64,000 bases of DNA from Deinococcus aerolatus. Its GTDB lineage: Bacteria; Deinococcota; Deinococci; Deinococcales; Deinococcaceae. The stretch covers positions 92,479 to 156,478 of the forward strand of contig NZ_BMOL01000010.1 in assembly GCF_014647055.1 (NCBI RefSeq), read 5' to 3'. Shown here one piece after another: positions 19,327 through 30,308 of the stretch. The position numbers and the translations under genes were made by a program. Under the pieces are notes generated by a model that was not told the origin of the DNA, did no database searches, and saw only the letters and a list, made by a program, of their open reading frames with translations. Numbering within the stretch: the first letter of the stretch is position 1; each line of letters begins with the position of its first letter.

Positions 19327-20265
19327 GTGACGGGAGCGCCTCTGCCTGTCCCCGCCGGCCTGGTGCTGGTGCTGGGGGCACGCGGCTTTCTGGGCACGCA
19401 GATCGTGGCCGGGCTGCGGGCGATGGGCTGGGACGTGCGCGTTCCCCCGCCGGGCGATCTGACGGCAGCCCCGGGCGCCGACTGGAACCGCTGGCTGGAC
19501 GGCGTATCGGGCGTGATCAACGCGGCGGGCCGGACCGGCGGCAGCCCCGGCGAACTGACCCGCGCCAACGCCCTGTTGCCTGCGCGGGTGCTGGAAGAGC
19601 TGGCCCGCACGGGTGGCAACGGGGACGTGAAGCTGGTTCATCTCGCCTCCGCCGCGGAGTACGGTGCGGTGCCGGAGGGCCACGCCTCGGCCGAGGATGA
19701 ACCGGCCCGGCCACTGTCGCCCTACGGCGCGTCCAAGCTGGCCGGCACCGTGCTGATCGAGGAAGCGCTGCGCAGCGGGCGGGTACGCGGCGCGGCGCTG
19801 CGCCTGACCAATCCGCTGGGGGCGGGCATCGGCGCCGGCACCCTGCCGGGCCGCGCGGCCCGCGAGCTGACGGCAGCGGTGCGTGAGGGCCACCCCACGG
19901 TGCGCTTCGGGCCACTGGGCGCGCGGCGTGATTTCGTGGACGCCCGTGACGCCGCGCGCGCCGCGCTGCACGCCCTGACCTCGGACCTGAGCGGCGTGGT
20001 CAACGTGGGAAGTGGGCAGGCCCGCCCGGTGCGTGATGTGGTGGACGGTCTGGCGGCCCTGACCGGCTACCGGGGCCGCATTCTGGAGGACGCCCCCGGC
20101 AGTCCCCGCAGCGGCGACGTGCCCTACCAGCGCGCCGACATCTCGCGGCTGCTGGGCAGTGGATTCACGCTGCGGCACAGCCTGGACGATGCGCTCCAAA
20201 GCCTGCTTTCCGGGGTGGAGGCAGGTCCTGCTGACCCGCGCCGGTCAGAGCCAATCCTGCGCTGA
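19327..20265 (+). CDS. NAD(P)-dependent sugar-nucleotide reductase/epimerase (SDR)
   Basis: 312 residues from GTG 19327, 1 nt after the previous stop. Rossmann motif LVLGARGFLGTQI, catalytic YGASKLAG (Tyr-x3-Lys), GVINAAG and HLASAAEYG in place of the usual TSS motif. A dehydratase plus a second SDR is the usual pair for 4-keto-6-deoxy sugar formation and reduction. Which step it catalyses is inference. It overlaps nothing but is close-packed with the nucleotidyltransferase, so they share an mRNA. Confidence 0.75.
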   Translation: MTGAPLPVPAGLVLVLGARGFLGTQIVAGLRAMGWDVRVPPPGDLTAAPGADWNRWLDGVSGVINAAGRTGGSPGELTRANALLPARVLEELARTGGNGDVKLVHLASAAEYGAVPEGHASAEDEPARPLSPYGASKLAGTVLIEEALRSGRVRGAALRLTNPLGAGIGAGTLPGRAARELTAAVREGHPTVRFGPLGARRDFVDARDAARAALHALTSDLSGVVNVGSGQARPVRDVVDGLAALTGYRGRILEDAPGSPRSGDVPYQRADISRLLGSGFTLRHSLDDALQSLLSGVEAGPADPRRSEPILR

Positions 20266-20358
20266 GCCACACGCCGTTCCCTCCCAGACTACCCTTCCGG
20301 CCCGTGCCCCAGTTCTCCCCAGGTTCTACCGAGCAGTAGCTCACACACAAGGAGCCCC

Positions 20359-22539
20359 ATGAACAAACGACTTCTGCTGTCTGCCCTGACCCTGTCCCTG
20401 CTGCTCGCTGCCTGCGGCGGCTCACCTTCGCCCAGCACCGGCGCCAACAACGCCCTGACCATTCCGGCCGAGGCCGAGGCCCAGCCGGACACGGTTGAGC
20501 CCGAGTACGAGAACGTGCGCACCGTGTCGGGGCACGTACACGCGGTGGATCCCGCGCCCGTGATGACCAACCTGCCCAGGGACGCCCGGCTTGGCCCCGC
20601 CACGGTGCCACAGGGACAGCGGCTGACGGCCCAGACGTTGCCGGCCAATGCCCAGACCGACAGGGTGGAGCTGAAGGTTCTGGTGCTGAGCAGCGGCAAA
20701 GGTGACTACGGCATCGACAGTGCCCGCTCGATGCTGCAGCGCAGCGGCGTGCCCTACGACGTGCTGGACGCCAGTCAGCAGCCGCTGGACCTGGCCCGGC
20801 TGATTAACGCGGACGGCAGCGGAAAGTACCAGGGCGTGATCCTGACCAGCAACGCCCTGGTGGCCGAGACCAGCCCCGGCGTGTATACCAGTGCCCTGGA
20901 CAGCGACGAGTGGGCCACCCTGTTTCAGTACGAGGCGGCCTACGGGGTGCGGCAGCTGGCGCTGTACGGCTACCCTGGCGTCGTGCCGGAGGATTACGGC
21001 CTGCGGGCCGTGGCGGGCGCGGAGACCTCGACGACCTTCATGGCGCCCAACCCTGCGGGGCTTGGGGTGTTCAGGGACCTCAAGGCCACGGCAAAACTGC
21101 CCGTGAAATACGCCTTCTCCTACCCTTCTTCAGTGGTTGAAGGTGTTCCTGGCGTGATGAGCACCACACCGCTGCTGACAGACCCGCAGGGCCGCGTGCT
21201 GGCCGCCACCAGCACCGCCGCCGACGGGCGTGAGCGGCTGCTGGTCACCACGGCCCAGAACCCGGCCCTGGTGCACACCGAACTGATGGGGTACGGGCTG
21301 GTGCAGTGGCTGACCAGAGGGATTCACCTGGGCGAGCACCGCCGGTTCCTGCAGGTGGACATCGACGACTACTTCCTGGCCGGCGACCGCCTGAACGCCG
21401 CCAGCGGGCAGCTGTACACGAAACCTTTCCGCCTGAGCGCCGCCGACATGGTCTCGGTGTTTTACCAGCAGGTCAAGCTCCGCGATACCTTCAAGGAGGC
21501 CGGCGGCTTCAGGTACTCGATGGTGTTCAACGGCGGCGGCGCAAACACGGCGGCCCCCGCGTCCTGCCTGCTGTTCCTGCCCAGCAAGGACCAGCTGACC
21601 AGCATGTCCAAGTGCCTGAAAGATCAGTTCGACTGGGTCAACCACACCAAAGACCATCTGCGCATGGACGTGATGGACCTGAAGACGGCCAGTGACCAGA
21701 TCGCCACCAACTTTACCCTGGGCACCAAACTGGGCCTGCCCGTCAACAGCAGAAGTCTGGTCACCGGCGAGCACAGCGGGCTGGGCAACATGGACCCCAC
21801 CGACGACGGCACCTATAACGACTCCGACGTGAACCTGCCCAAGCAGGATCTGGGGCTGGGGCGCAGCAACCCCAACATGCTGCTGGCCGCCGGCAGCGCC
21901 GGGGTGCGTTACCTGGCGTCCGATCACAGCGTGGCCAGCCAGTGGGACGCCTCATGCTCCACCTGCGGGGTGCCGCACCCCATGGACAGCAGCCTGTTCC
22001 TGGTGCCGCGTTGGCCGATCAACGTGCACTACCACGTCACCAACCCGGACGAGGTCTTGAAGTCCTACAACAGCATCTATGCCCCCGGCGGCACCCGGCC
22101 GTACTGGGATCACGCGCTGAACTACACCGAGTTCCTGGACAAGGAAAGCGATCTGGCCCTGACGCACATGCTGGGCGGCGGCGCGTTCCCCCACTACCTG
22201 CACCAGACCAACCTGAACCAGTACCGGCTGGGCAAGAGCGTGGCCAGCGACTGGGTGGAGGCGGCACTCAGGAAGTACAGCAGCTACAGCACCCTGCCGC
22301 TCAACACCTACAACTGGGACCAGCTGGGCGACTACATGAAGAGCCGCACCCTGGAGGAGAAGGCCAAGGCGGCTGGCACACTGGGGGCCGTGTGGGACCG
22401 CAAGACCGGCGTGGTGTCCATCAGGGGTGCGGGACCCGTCACGCTGACCGGCGCGAACTCCGGTACCCTCTACGGCGGGACCCGCATCCTGAGCAGCACG
22501 GTCAACGGCACCACCACGCTGCCCGTCAGTCCCAGGTAA
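20359..22539 (+). CDS. Agd3-like (CE18-type) polysaccharide deacetylase lipoprotein
   Basis: 726 residues. Signal peptide with lipobox LLLAAC (Cys 19) then a Ser/Gly linker, so it is likely anchored at the cell surface. The middle contains DIDDYF at residues about 334-339, a metal-binding Asp pair, NHTKDH at about 427-432 with metal His, and TGEHSGLGN at about 469, all in the order of Agd3, the deacetylase of the fungal galactosaminogalactan pathway. N-terminal part (ELKVLVLSSGKGDYGIDSAR) is a flavodoxin-like domain as in Agd3; the C-terminal 60 residues are a beta domain. Deacetylation would make a cationic, adhesive polymer. AAGGAG precedes the ATG. The family call is from motif order, not an alignment. 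Confidence 0.65.
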   Translation: MNKRLLLSALTLSLLLAACGGSPSPSTGANNALTIPAEAEAQPDTVEPEYENVRTVSGHVHAVDPAPVMTNLPRDARLGPATVPQGQRLTAQTLPANAQTDRVELKVLVLSSGKGDYGIDSARSMLQRSGVPYDVLDASQQPLDLARLINADGSGKYQGVILTSNALVAETSPGVYTSALDSDEWATLFQYEAAYGVRQLALYGYPGVVPEDYGLRAVAGAETSTTFMAPNPAGLGVFRDLKATAKLPVKYAFSYPSSVVEGVPGVMSTTPLLTDPQGRVLAATSTAADGRERLLVTTAQNPALVHTELMGYGLVQWLTRGIHLGEHRRFLQVDIDDYFLAGDRLNAASGQLYTKPFRLSAADMVSVFYQQVKLRDTFKEAGGFRYSMVFNGGGANTAAPASCLLFLPSKDQLTSMSKCLKDQFDWVNHTKDHLRMDVMDLKTASDQIATNFTLGTKLGLPVNSRSLVTGEHSGLGNMDPTDDGTYNDSDVNLPKQDLGLGRSNPNMLLAAGSAGVRYLASDHSVASQWDASCSTCGVPHPMDSSLFLVPRWPINVHYHVTNPDEVLKSYNSIYAPGGTRPYWDHALNYTEFLDKESDLALTHMLGGGAFPHYLHQTNLNQYRLGKSVASDWVEAALRKYSSYSTLPLNTYNWDQLGDYMKSRTLEEKAKAAGTLGAVWDRKTGVVSIRGAGPVTLTGANSGTLYGGTRILSSTVNGTTTLPVSPR

Positions 22540-22546
22540 CTTTCAC

Positions 22547-23284
22547 TTGCTCACGGCCACCCCCGCCCTGTCGCCCCACCTGCCCCTGAGCGTGTATTAC
22601 GGCCCACCCAGCCCGCAGGTGCTGGGGACGCTCGCCCGCTTCCGCACCGCCGTCGTGCAGACGACCCTGTACGCACCTGCGGAACTGGCGACCCTGCGGG
22701 CGGGCGGCACACGGGTGCTGGGCTACCTGAGCGTCGGAGAGGACCATCCCACGGGCGACTACCTGTGCACGCCCGGCTGCGCCGTCTACCACCGGGCGGT
22801 CAATCCCCAGTGGGGCAGCGTGGCCGTGGACGCGGCCCATCCCGCGTGGCGGGCAGAGCTGCTGGGCCGTGCCCGGCGGGAACTTCAGCACGCCGACGGC
22901 CTGCTGCTCGACACCCTGGACAGCGCCGCACCGGCGGCGACGCTGGCGCTGGTTCGGGCGCTGCGAGAGGCGCATCCCGGCGTGACCCTGCTGGCCAACC
23001 GGGGCTTCGGGTTGCTGCCGGACCTCGCGCCGCTGGTGCATGGCGTGCTGTTCGAGGGCTTCAGCACCACCCACAGCCCGGGGTATACCAGACTGGACGG
23101 GCAGGGCCTGGCATACACCGCCTTCTGGCTGCAAAAGCTGCGGGATCTGGGCCTGAACGTCTGTGCCCTGGACTACGCCGATACCCCGGCGCTGGCCCAG
23201 GCCGCCCGCGAGCGGGCCAACCTCTTCAGCGTGCAGACCTTTGTGACCGACCGCGCCCTGTCGTGGCCCGGGGGCTTCCGGTGA
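22547..23284 (+). CDS. GH114-type endo-alpha-1,4-polygalactosaminidase-like protein
   Basis: 245 residues from TTG 22547, 7 nt after the deacetylase stop. TIM-barrel motifs of the GH114 family in order: VLGYLSVGED (residues about 57-66), DGLLLDTLDSA with the catalytic Asp, LLANRGFGLLPDLAPLVHGV, LFEGFS, and NVCALDYAD. GH114 enzymes cut alpha-1,4-galactosamine polymers; with a deacetylase next door it fits trimming or processing of the same polymer. No signal peptide is visible, so either the start is wrong, the enzyme is cytoplasmic, or it is exported otherwise. The TTG start is weak evidence. Confidence 0.75.
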   Translation: MLTATPALSPHLPLSVYYGPPSPQVLGTLARFRTAVVQTTLYAPAELATLRAGGTRVLGYLSVGEDHPTGDYLCTPGCAVYHRAVNPQWGSVAVDAAHPAWRAELLGRARRELQHADGLLLDTLDSAAPAATLALVRALREAHPGVTLLANRGFGLLPDLAPLVHGVLFEGFSTTHSPGYTRLDGQGLAYTAFWLQKLRDLGLNVCALDYADTPALAQAARERANLFSVQTFVTDRALSWPGGFR

Positions 23285-23354
23285 TGCGTTCCCGGAGGCC
23301 CGTGGGCCATTGCCCCAGCGGCGGTTAGAAGCGCCGGGACAGGGCGTATTGCAG

Positions 23355-23386
23355 GCGGGGCAGCGGAATGCATTCCGCTGCCCCGC
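23355..23386 (+). repeat. 32-bp perfect palindrome
   Basis: A 16-bp arm GCGGGGCAGCGGAATG is followed directly by its reverse complement. Flanking GCA/TGC can extend the pairing with one bulged G. It lies between the convergent GH114 and ftsW genes. No T tract follows, so it may be a bidirectional terminator or a protein-binding site. Confidence 0.85.
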
Positions 23387-23405
23387 TGCCCGTGGCTATA
23401 TTCAG

Positions 23406-23451
23406 CGCTGTCTCTGGAAGTGCCGGTCTGATTGAAGCCCCGGAGACAGCG
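23406..23451 (+). repeat. 9-bp-arm inverted repeat next to the palindrome
   Basis: CGCTGTCTC (23406-23414) and GAGACAGCG (23443-23451) with a 28-nt loop; pairing continues three bases inward with one mismatch. A further small CGGGG-tttag-CCCCG hairpin is at 23471-23485. Confidence 0.6.
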
Positions 23452-23512
23452 TTCGGCGGCTCGCCGGGTGCGGGGTTTAGCCCCGGGCCGTATCCTCCCG
23501 CCGCCGCCCAGT

Positions 23513-24652
23513 TCAATCGGCGCTCAGGCCTGTGCCCTCCGGTACGTTGGTCCTGGATTCGGTGGGCTCAAGCTCCGTCTCGGGCAGGTTGCGCTTGACC
23601 TCGCGCAGGGCGGAATGGATGATGCCCAGCGCCACGCTCATGGTCAGCATGCTGGAAAAGCCGAAACTGACCAGCGGCAGCGGCACCCCCGTGACCGGAA
23701 AGAAGCCGGCGGCAACCGCCAGATTCACGAAAGCCTGACCCACGATCATGAACATAGAACCGGTGGCCAGAATGCTGGCCCCGTGGATCTCGGCGGTCAT
23801 GGGCCGGATGCGCGCGGCCAGCTGCGAGGTCTGCAGCGCCACCGAAACGATCAGCCAGTAGCAGAACAGCAGCGTGACCACGCCCAGCAGCCCGGTGGTA
23901 AAGCCCACCGAGGCCACCACCATGTCGGTGTGGGCGGCAAAATACTCGTAGCGCCGTCCGTCCGGCCCCTGGCCCCACCAGCCGCCCCAGGTCAGGTCGC
24001 GGTGCGCGAAACCGATCTGATCCAGCCCCACCGCCCGTTCCTCGTCGCGGGCCTGGTGGCCCTGCCAACGCGCCAGGATGTACGGATGTTTCTCCAGGTA
24101 CACCGAGAACATCGGCAGCGCCATCAGGCCCAGGGCCAGCAGAAAGCCGGTGATGTTGCTGATGCGGACCCCGGCAGCGTACATCAAGACAATGCCCAGC
24201 CCGAACATCAGGACGCTGCTGCCCAGGTCCGGCTCCAGGAAGATCAGCCCGGTGGTGATCACGATCATTCCCGTGGCGCTGACCAGCTTGTTCTGCACGC
24301 CCCGGCGCGAGAAGAACGAGGCCAGCATCATGATCAGGCCCAGTTTGGCCAGCTCGGACGGCTGGAAACGGAAGGGGCCGCCGAAATCCAGCCAGCGTTT
24401 GGTGGCGCTGCTTTCCTCGGTGCCCACCCCAATGAACAGCACCAGCAGCAGCAGCAGCAGCGTGAAGGCCCAGAATGGCGGCCCCAGCTTCAGGAAGGTC
24501 TTGGGCCGCAGCCGGGCCACCAGAAAGGTGATGCCCAGCGCCAGCGCCGTCTTCGAGCCGTGTTCCACGATCAGGTCCGGGCGCGCGGCGGCCACCCCCA
24601 GCAGGCCCAGCACCATCAGCAGCATCTGCGCGATGATCAGTGGCAGGCTCAC
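23513..24652 (-). CDS. ftsW: FtsW/RodA/SpoVE-family peptidoglycan polymerase
   Basis: 379 residues with about ten membrane segments. SEDS-family motifs are present: KRWLDFGGPFRFQPSELAKL, the PDLGSS motif (FLEPDLGSSVLM), and the C-terminal GVPLPLVSFGFSSMLT. SEDS proteins polymerise lipid II into glycan strands. Adjacent murD, with a 4-nt overlap, and the typical dcw order favour FtsW (division) over RodA. The C-terminal tail (RNLPETELEPTES) is cytoplasmic and acidic. Confidence 0.9.
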   Translation of the reverse strand: MSLPLIIAQMLLMVLGLLGVAAARPDLIVEHGSKTALALGITFLVARLRPKTFLKLGPPFWAFTLLLLLLVLFIGVGTEESSATKRWLDFGGPFRFQPSELAKLGLIMMLASFFSRRGVQNKLVSATGMIVITTGLIFLEPDLGSSVLMFGLGIVLMYAAGVRISNITGFLLALGLMALPMFSVYLEKHPYILARWQGHQARDEERAVGLDQIGFAHRDLTWGGWWGQGPDGRRYEYFAAHTDMVVASVGFTTGLLGVVTLLFCYWLIVSVALQTSQLAARIRPMTAEIHGASILATGSMFMIVGQAFVNLAVAAGFFPVTGVPLPLVSFGFSSMLTMSVALGIIHSALREVKRNLPETELEPTESRTNVPEGTGLSAD

Positions 24653-25971
24653 GCGCCCACCTCGGCCCCCGGCAGGGCCAGCGCGGCCCGTCGGAAGCTG
24701 TCGCCGCGCTGGGCGTAGTCGCGGAACTGGTCGAAACTGGTGCCGACCGGGGCCAGCAGCACGGTGCCCTCGCCGCCCAGCGCGTCGAGTCCCGCCTGCG
24801 CCGCAGCCTGCATGGTGCCGTCGCCGTCCGTGCCCGACACAGTCACGTAGGGCAGGCCCAGCCCGCGCGCCAGCCGCTCGCCGTCCTCACCAAAGGCCAC
24901 CACCGTCTTGACCCGGCCCTGCGCGGCCGCCCGCAGCGGGCCGAGGTCCGCGCCCTTGTCGCGCCCGCCCACCAGCCACGCGATGGGCGGCGCGGCGCGT
25001 TCTAGCGCGGCCTGCACCGCCAGGGTGCGGGTGGCGATGCTGTCGTCGATAAAACGCACCCCGCCTACCCGCGCCACTGTCTCGAAGCGGCCCCGCTGCG
25101 GCCGGGCGGCGCGCAGAGCGGCGGCCAGCACGGCCACCGGCGCCGGGCGGCCCAGGCGAAGCAGCATTGCCTCGGCCGCCAGCAGCGCGGCGGCAGCGTT
25201 GGCCGGGTGGATGGATTCGGGCAGCTCCGACGCGGGCAGAACCTCCTCGCCGCTGCCCAGCACCAGCCGCGACGGTGAGAAGGTGCGCACCCCGGCCCGC
25301 GTGCGAACCTCCAGCCCTTCAGGAATGACCAGCATGTCCCCCGCCTGCTGCCCCGCCGTGATGTTCAGCTTGGCGGCGTGGTAGGCGGCCTCCGTGCCGT
25401 GGCGGTCCAGGTGGTCGACGCCCAGATTGGTGATCACGGCCACCGGCAGGCGCAGGCCCGGCACGCGCTCCAGCTGAAAGCTCGACAGTTCGGCCACCGC
25501 CACCTCTGCCGCGTCCACCACGTCCAGCAGCGGCGGATCGATATTGCCGCCCTCGCGCGCGTTCACCCCGCAGGCGCGCAGCAGCGAGGCGATCAGGACC
25601 GTGGTGCCGCCCTTGCCCGCCGTGCCGGTCACGCCCACGATGGGCAGCGCGGGGCGCAGGCGGGCGGCCAGCGCCACCTCGCCGAGGATCTCTGCGCCGC
25701 GCCCGCGCAGGCCCTCCAGGTCCGGGTGATCGATGGGCACTCCCGGCGCGGCCACGACGGTCTGGTATTCGTCGCCCACCTCGCCGCGCTCAAAATGCAG
25801 GCGGTTCATCAGCGCGAGGTCCTCCGCCGAGGGCCGGGCGTCATGCCACTCTGCTGGCCTGCCCTCGGCAGCCAGAAACCGCGCCACCCCGCGCCCGCTG
25901 CGCCCCAGACCGTAGATCAGGAGGCGCCCACCTCCCACCCTTGCGTCCCGCACGCCCTGTTCCCCAGTCAC
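24649..25971 (-). CDS. murD: UDP-N-acetylmuramoylalanine--D-glutamate ligase
   Basis: 440 residues from GTG 25971. The enzyme adds D-Glu to UDP-MurNAc-L-Ala in peptidoglycan precursor synthesis. Motifs: LLIYGLGRSGRGVARFLA in the N-domain, ATP-binding GVTGTAGKGGTT, NLGVDHLDRHG, and the C-domain FIDDSIATRTLAVQAAL (usual reading NDSKATN) and WLVGGRDKGADLGPL. The -10 box TATGTT at 25978-25983, 6 nt upstream, supports the GTG; the open frame to 26079 is not needed. It overlaps ftsW by 4 nt. Confidence 0.93.
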   Translation of the reverse strand: MTGEQGVRDARVGGGRLLIYGLGRSGRGVARFLAAEGRPAEWHDARPSAEDLALMNRLHFERGEVGDEYQTVVAAPGVPIDHPDLEGLRGRGAEILGEVALAARLRPALPIVGVTGTAGKGGTTVLIASLLRACGVNAREGGNIDPPLLDVVDAAEVAVAELSSFQLERVPGLRLPVAVITNLGVDHLDRHGTEAAYHAAKLNITAGQQAGDMLVIPEGLEVRTRAGVRTFSPSRLVLGSGEEVLPASELPESIHPANAAAALLAAEAMLLRLGRPAPVAVLAAALRAARPQRGRFETVARVGGVRFIDDSIATRTLAVQAALERAAPPIAWLVGGRDKGADLGPLRAAAQGRVKTVVAFGEDGERLARGLGLPYVTVSGTDGDGTMQAAAQAGLDALGGEGTVLLAPVGTSFDQFRDYAQRGDSFRRAALALPGAEVGA

Positions 25972-25977
25972 GCCCAC

Positions 25978-25983
25978 AACATA
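25978..25983 (-). promoter_or_regulatory. -10 box of murD-ftsW (leaderless)
   Basis: TATGTT on the minus strand 6 nt before GTG 25971. Confidence 0.45.
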
Positions 25984-26235
25984 GGCGAAAAACATGGACA
26001 GAACCCGAAGGTCCGGGGGCGCGGGGGCTATGTCTGGGGTTCCAAGTCTGAGCGCGCCCGCCTGACCCACGGCCATCACCCCGGCAATGACCCGAACTCA
26101 CTCCAAGTGGCGAGCATGGAACCGTGTCGCTCTGACCCGAACCAATGGCCCACAATATGCCCTTTTCTCCTGATGGGCTCTGGCTCTGAGGTCCTGTCCG
26201 CGCCGCAGGCTTTTCCTGCCGTGGCGTCCGGGCCG

Positions 26236-26673
26236 TCACCCGGATTCCCCCGTCTGGCCTTCCACCGTCACCCGCACCGCCGTGCCCTGCGGCAGCCGGT
26301 AGGCCCGCAGCACGCGGCTTTCCAGGTCCGCGATCACGTAGGGCACCGGGTAGGCGGCCAGCCGCAGATCGGTGCGGCTGGGCTGCGCCGGGCCGTATGG
26401 ATGGCTGTGGTACAGCGCCACCAGCGCCAGTCCGGCCCCGCGCATGGCCTTGAGCGCCCGCAGCAGATGCACCGGGTCCGCCAGATACTCACGCTCGGGA
26501 ATGGGGGAGATGTTGGGCAGCGGGTACAGCGCCTCGGCGCGGGCCACCGGACTGCCCGGGTTCTCGGCGGTCAGGCCGGTGCCGCCCAGCGCGCCCACGC
26601 ACTCGCGCGGGAAGTCACGGGCGGCGTGCGCCCACAGCGCGTCGACTAGGACAGCCGGCAGGATCAGCGACAC
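26236..26673 (-). CDS. M67-family JAMM metallopeptidase
   Basis: 145 residues from GTG 26673. The JAMM zinc motif is complete: FPRECVGAL supplies the Glu and [15 protein letters not shown] the two His and the Asp. Prokaryotic members cleave small modifier or sulfur-carrier proteins (ThiS/MoaD-like) or related isopeptide bonds. No ubiquitin-like partner is seen nearby. The -10 box CATAAT at 26680-26685 lies 6 nt upstream, again leaderless. Confidence 0.88.
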   Translation of the reverse strand: MSLILPAVLVDALWAHAARDFPRECVGALGGTGLTAENPGSPVARAEALYPLPNISPIPEREYLADPVHLLRALKAMRGAGLALVALYHSHPYGPAQPSRTDLRLAAYPVPYVIADLESRVLRAYRLPQGTAVRVTVEGQTGESG

Positions 26674-26679
26674 CCCCGC

Positions 26680-26685
26680 ATTATG
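26680..26685 (-). promoter_or_regulatory. -10 box of the JAMM peptidase gene
   Basis: CATAAT on the minus strand, 6 nt before GTG 26673. Confidence 0.4.
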
Positions 26686-26839
26686 GGCAGCCGCTCAGGT
26701 GCTGTGGGCCGAGGCGGCGGGTGACGCGCCTGCGGGACCGCATGGGGGGACGGGGGAGAGGAGGGGCCAGGGCCGCCCTTTTGCGCCCAAACGCCGTACT
26801 GGACGCCTCAATTCCCGGATGGCCCGGCGCGCTTTGCGT

Positions 26840-26845
26840 TACACT
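26840..26845 (+). promoter_or_regulatory. -10 box of ftsK (leaderless)
   Basis: TACACT 7 nt before ATG 26853; selects this start over the far upstream end of the open frame. Confidence 0.5.
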
Positions 26846-26852
26846 GCCGCAT

Positions 26853-30101
<3,249 letters not shown>

Positions 30102-30308
30102 TCTGGGGGTAGGGACCCCGCTGGGTCGTAATCCGCAGACACCCGGCGCTGAAATCCCATGAGTATGGCGTGAGAGGACAGTCAATCGGGCTGTCCCTTT
30201 CATTTACCTGTTCTGTCTTAATCCCTGCCTAAGTTGCATTTTCATCTGGGGTGGTGAAGATTGGATGCCGGACAAGCAACAACCCTATTTCTGTTCAGAG
30301 GTGATTTC

